Below are positions 63,268 through 64,000 of a DNA stretch of 64,000 bases, one piece after another. Each line of letters opens with the position of its first letter. Positions within the stretch are counted from its first letter, which is position 1. Under the pieces are notes generated by a model. It saw nothing but the letters and a program-made list of their open reading frames with translations, did not search any database and was not told the origin of the DNA. Both the position numbers and the translations under genes were made by a program. Source of the DNA: Hymenobacter artigasi (GTDB taxonomy: Bacteria > Bacteroidota > Bacteroidia > Cytophagales > Hymenobacteraceae); assembly GCF_012275535.1 (NCBI RefSeq), contig NZ_JAAVTK010000008.1:186001-250000 (forward strand), written 5' to 3'.

Positions 63268-64000
63268 ATGCCCGTTCTCACGCCCCGTCGCTACCTCACG
63301 CCGCTCATTCATGTACTGGTGTGGGGGCTGTTCGGGCTCACATTTTTGCTGTTTCAGCCGCTCACCGGGCGGCTCACCATGCCGCCGCAGTTCTGGCTGA
63401 AGCAGGGCCTCATGTTTGCCGCCTGGGTGGCCACATTCTACCTCACATCCAAGGTCACGGTGCCGCGCCTGCTGCTGAATGGACGCACGGAGTGGTTTAT
63501 TCTGGCCCTGATGGTGACCACGGTGGTGGTGCTCAGCTTCAGCCGGTTTCTGGAATCGGTGCTGGACCTGCCCGCGCTCATGGACAAGGCCTTTATGGCG
63601 GCGGCTGGCCGGCCCCGGCTCACCCCCCGGGGCATGCGTTTCGATTCGATGGGCCTGCTCACCACCATGTTTGTGCTGGGCATCAGCACCAGCATCACGG
63701 TGGTGCAGAAGTGGCAGAACGACGCCCAGATTCGGCAGAGCCTGGAGCAGCAGCGCGTCAGCTCCGAGCTGTCGGTGCTCAAGGCCCAGATTAACCCGCA
63801 CTTCTTCTTCAATACCCTCAACAACATCTACGCCCTCACGCTGCTCGACGGCGAGCAGGCCCGCGTGGCCATTCACCGGCTCTCGCGCATGATGCGCTAC
63901 GTGCTATATGACACCGCCGGCGGCCTCACGCTGCTCAGCCAGGAAATTGCCTTCGTGCAGGACTACATCACCCTCATGCAGCTGCGGCTCGATGAGCGCG
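63268..64000 (+). CDS. LytS-type membrane sensor histidine kinase (cut by right edge)
   Basis: The visible 244 residues show four hydrophobic helices (about 12-29, 46-62, 76-94 and 128-145) and then the His_kinase domain of the LytS/YehU type, with H178 in LKAQINPHFFFNTLNNIYAL. The ATPase domain lies past the edge. Partners of this group are LytTR-type regulators, probably the next gene outside the window. The start is 63268; 63241 is an in-frame alternative. Signal unknown. Confidence 0.9.
   Translation, partial: MPVLTPRRYLTPLIHVLVWGLFGLTFLLFQPLTGRLTMPPQFWLKQGLMFAAWVATFYLTSKVTVPRLLLNGRTEWFILALMVTTVVVLSFSRFLESVLDLPALMDKAFMAAAGRPRLTPRGMRFDSMGLLTTMFVLGISTSITVVQKWQNDAQIRQSLEQQRVSSELSVLKAQINPHFFFNTLNNIYALTLLDGEQARVAIHRLSRMMRYVLYDTAGGLTLLSQEIAFVQDYITLMQLRLDER

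Overview
The window looks like chromosomal DNA from a GC-rich member of the Bacteroidota, most likely Hymenobacter or a close relative in the Cytophagales. Supporting signs are lipoprotein and secreted-protein styles typical of the phylum, promoters of the Bacteroidota type (TAnnTTTG) with no obvious Shine-Dalgarno sites, an MbnP-type lipoprotein gene set, GH30 and pullulanase glycosidases, and many long palindromic intergenic repeats. No strain can be named from the sequence alone.

Layout. 1-5 kb: the start of a large secreted protein (cut by the left edge), a membrane-anchored PASTA protein and a double-length D-Ala-D-Ala ligase, all on the minus strand. 5.1-6.4 kb: phosphoglycerate kinase with a perfect terminator hairpin. 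6.4-9.8 kb: a four-gene metal-handling operon (small CNGKC protein, MbnP-like lipoprotein, MbnH/cytochrome c peroxidase-like di-haem protein, CDICGC outer-membrane protein). 10-16.6 kb: housekeeping and hypothetical genes, a CAT-anticodon tRNA, a site-2 protease, two short-chain dehydrogenase and phosphatase genes, and a sterol desaturase/SMR pair. 16.7-24.2 kb: a seven-gene minus-strand surface-sugar locus (GT-B protein, cytidylyltransferase, split transketolase, class III aminotransferase, SDR, NeuB-type synthase) that looks like a CMP-ulosonic acid pathway of unknown product. 24.6-35.3 kb: STAS-like and OmpA proteins, an sce7726 protein, secreted hydrolases, a tRNA-like sequence, dinB, a Prc-type protease and a lipoprotein. 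35.4-46.8 kb: a membrane glycosyltransferase, a PAS kinase, a HAD phosphatase, a CocE-type hydrolase and a large AsmA-like protein. 47-54 kb: a signalling block (two sensor kinases and a sigma-54 response regulator). 53.9-55.6 kb: an AT-richer two-gene ATPase plus nuclease-like module, the best candidate for an undescribed defence system. 55.6-60.6 kb: an unusual ABC system with a substrate-binding/OmpA fusion. 60.9-64 kb: a pullulanase and the beginning of a LytS-type kinase cut by the right edge.

Two themes run through the window. First, at least nine families of long inverted repeats fill intergenic gaps, including nearly every gap inside the sugar locus and the ABC locus, and one such palindrome is inserted in frame inside the D-Ala-D-Ala ligase gene. 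Second, several promoters place the -7 box only 3 to 8 bases before the start codon, which predicts leaderless or nearly leaderless transcripts. All functional calls come from motifs and family knowledge read by eye; no database search was run.
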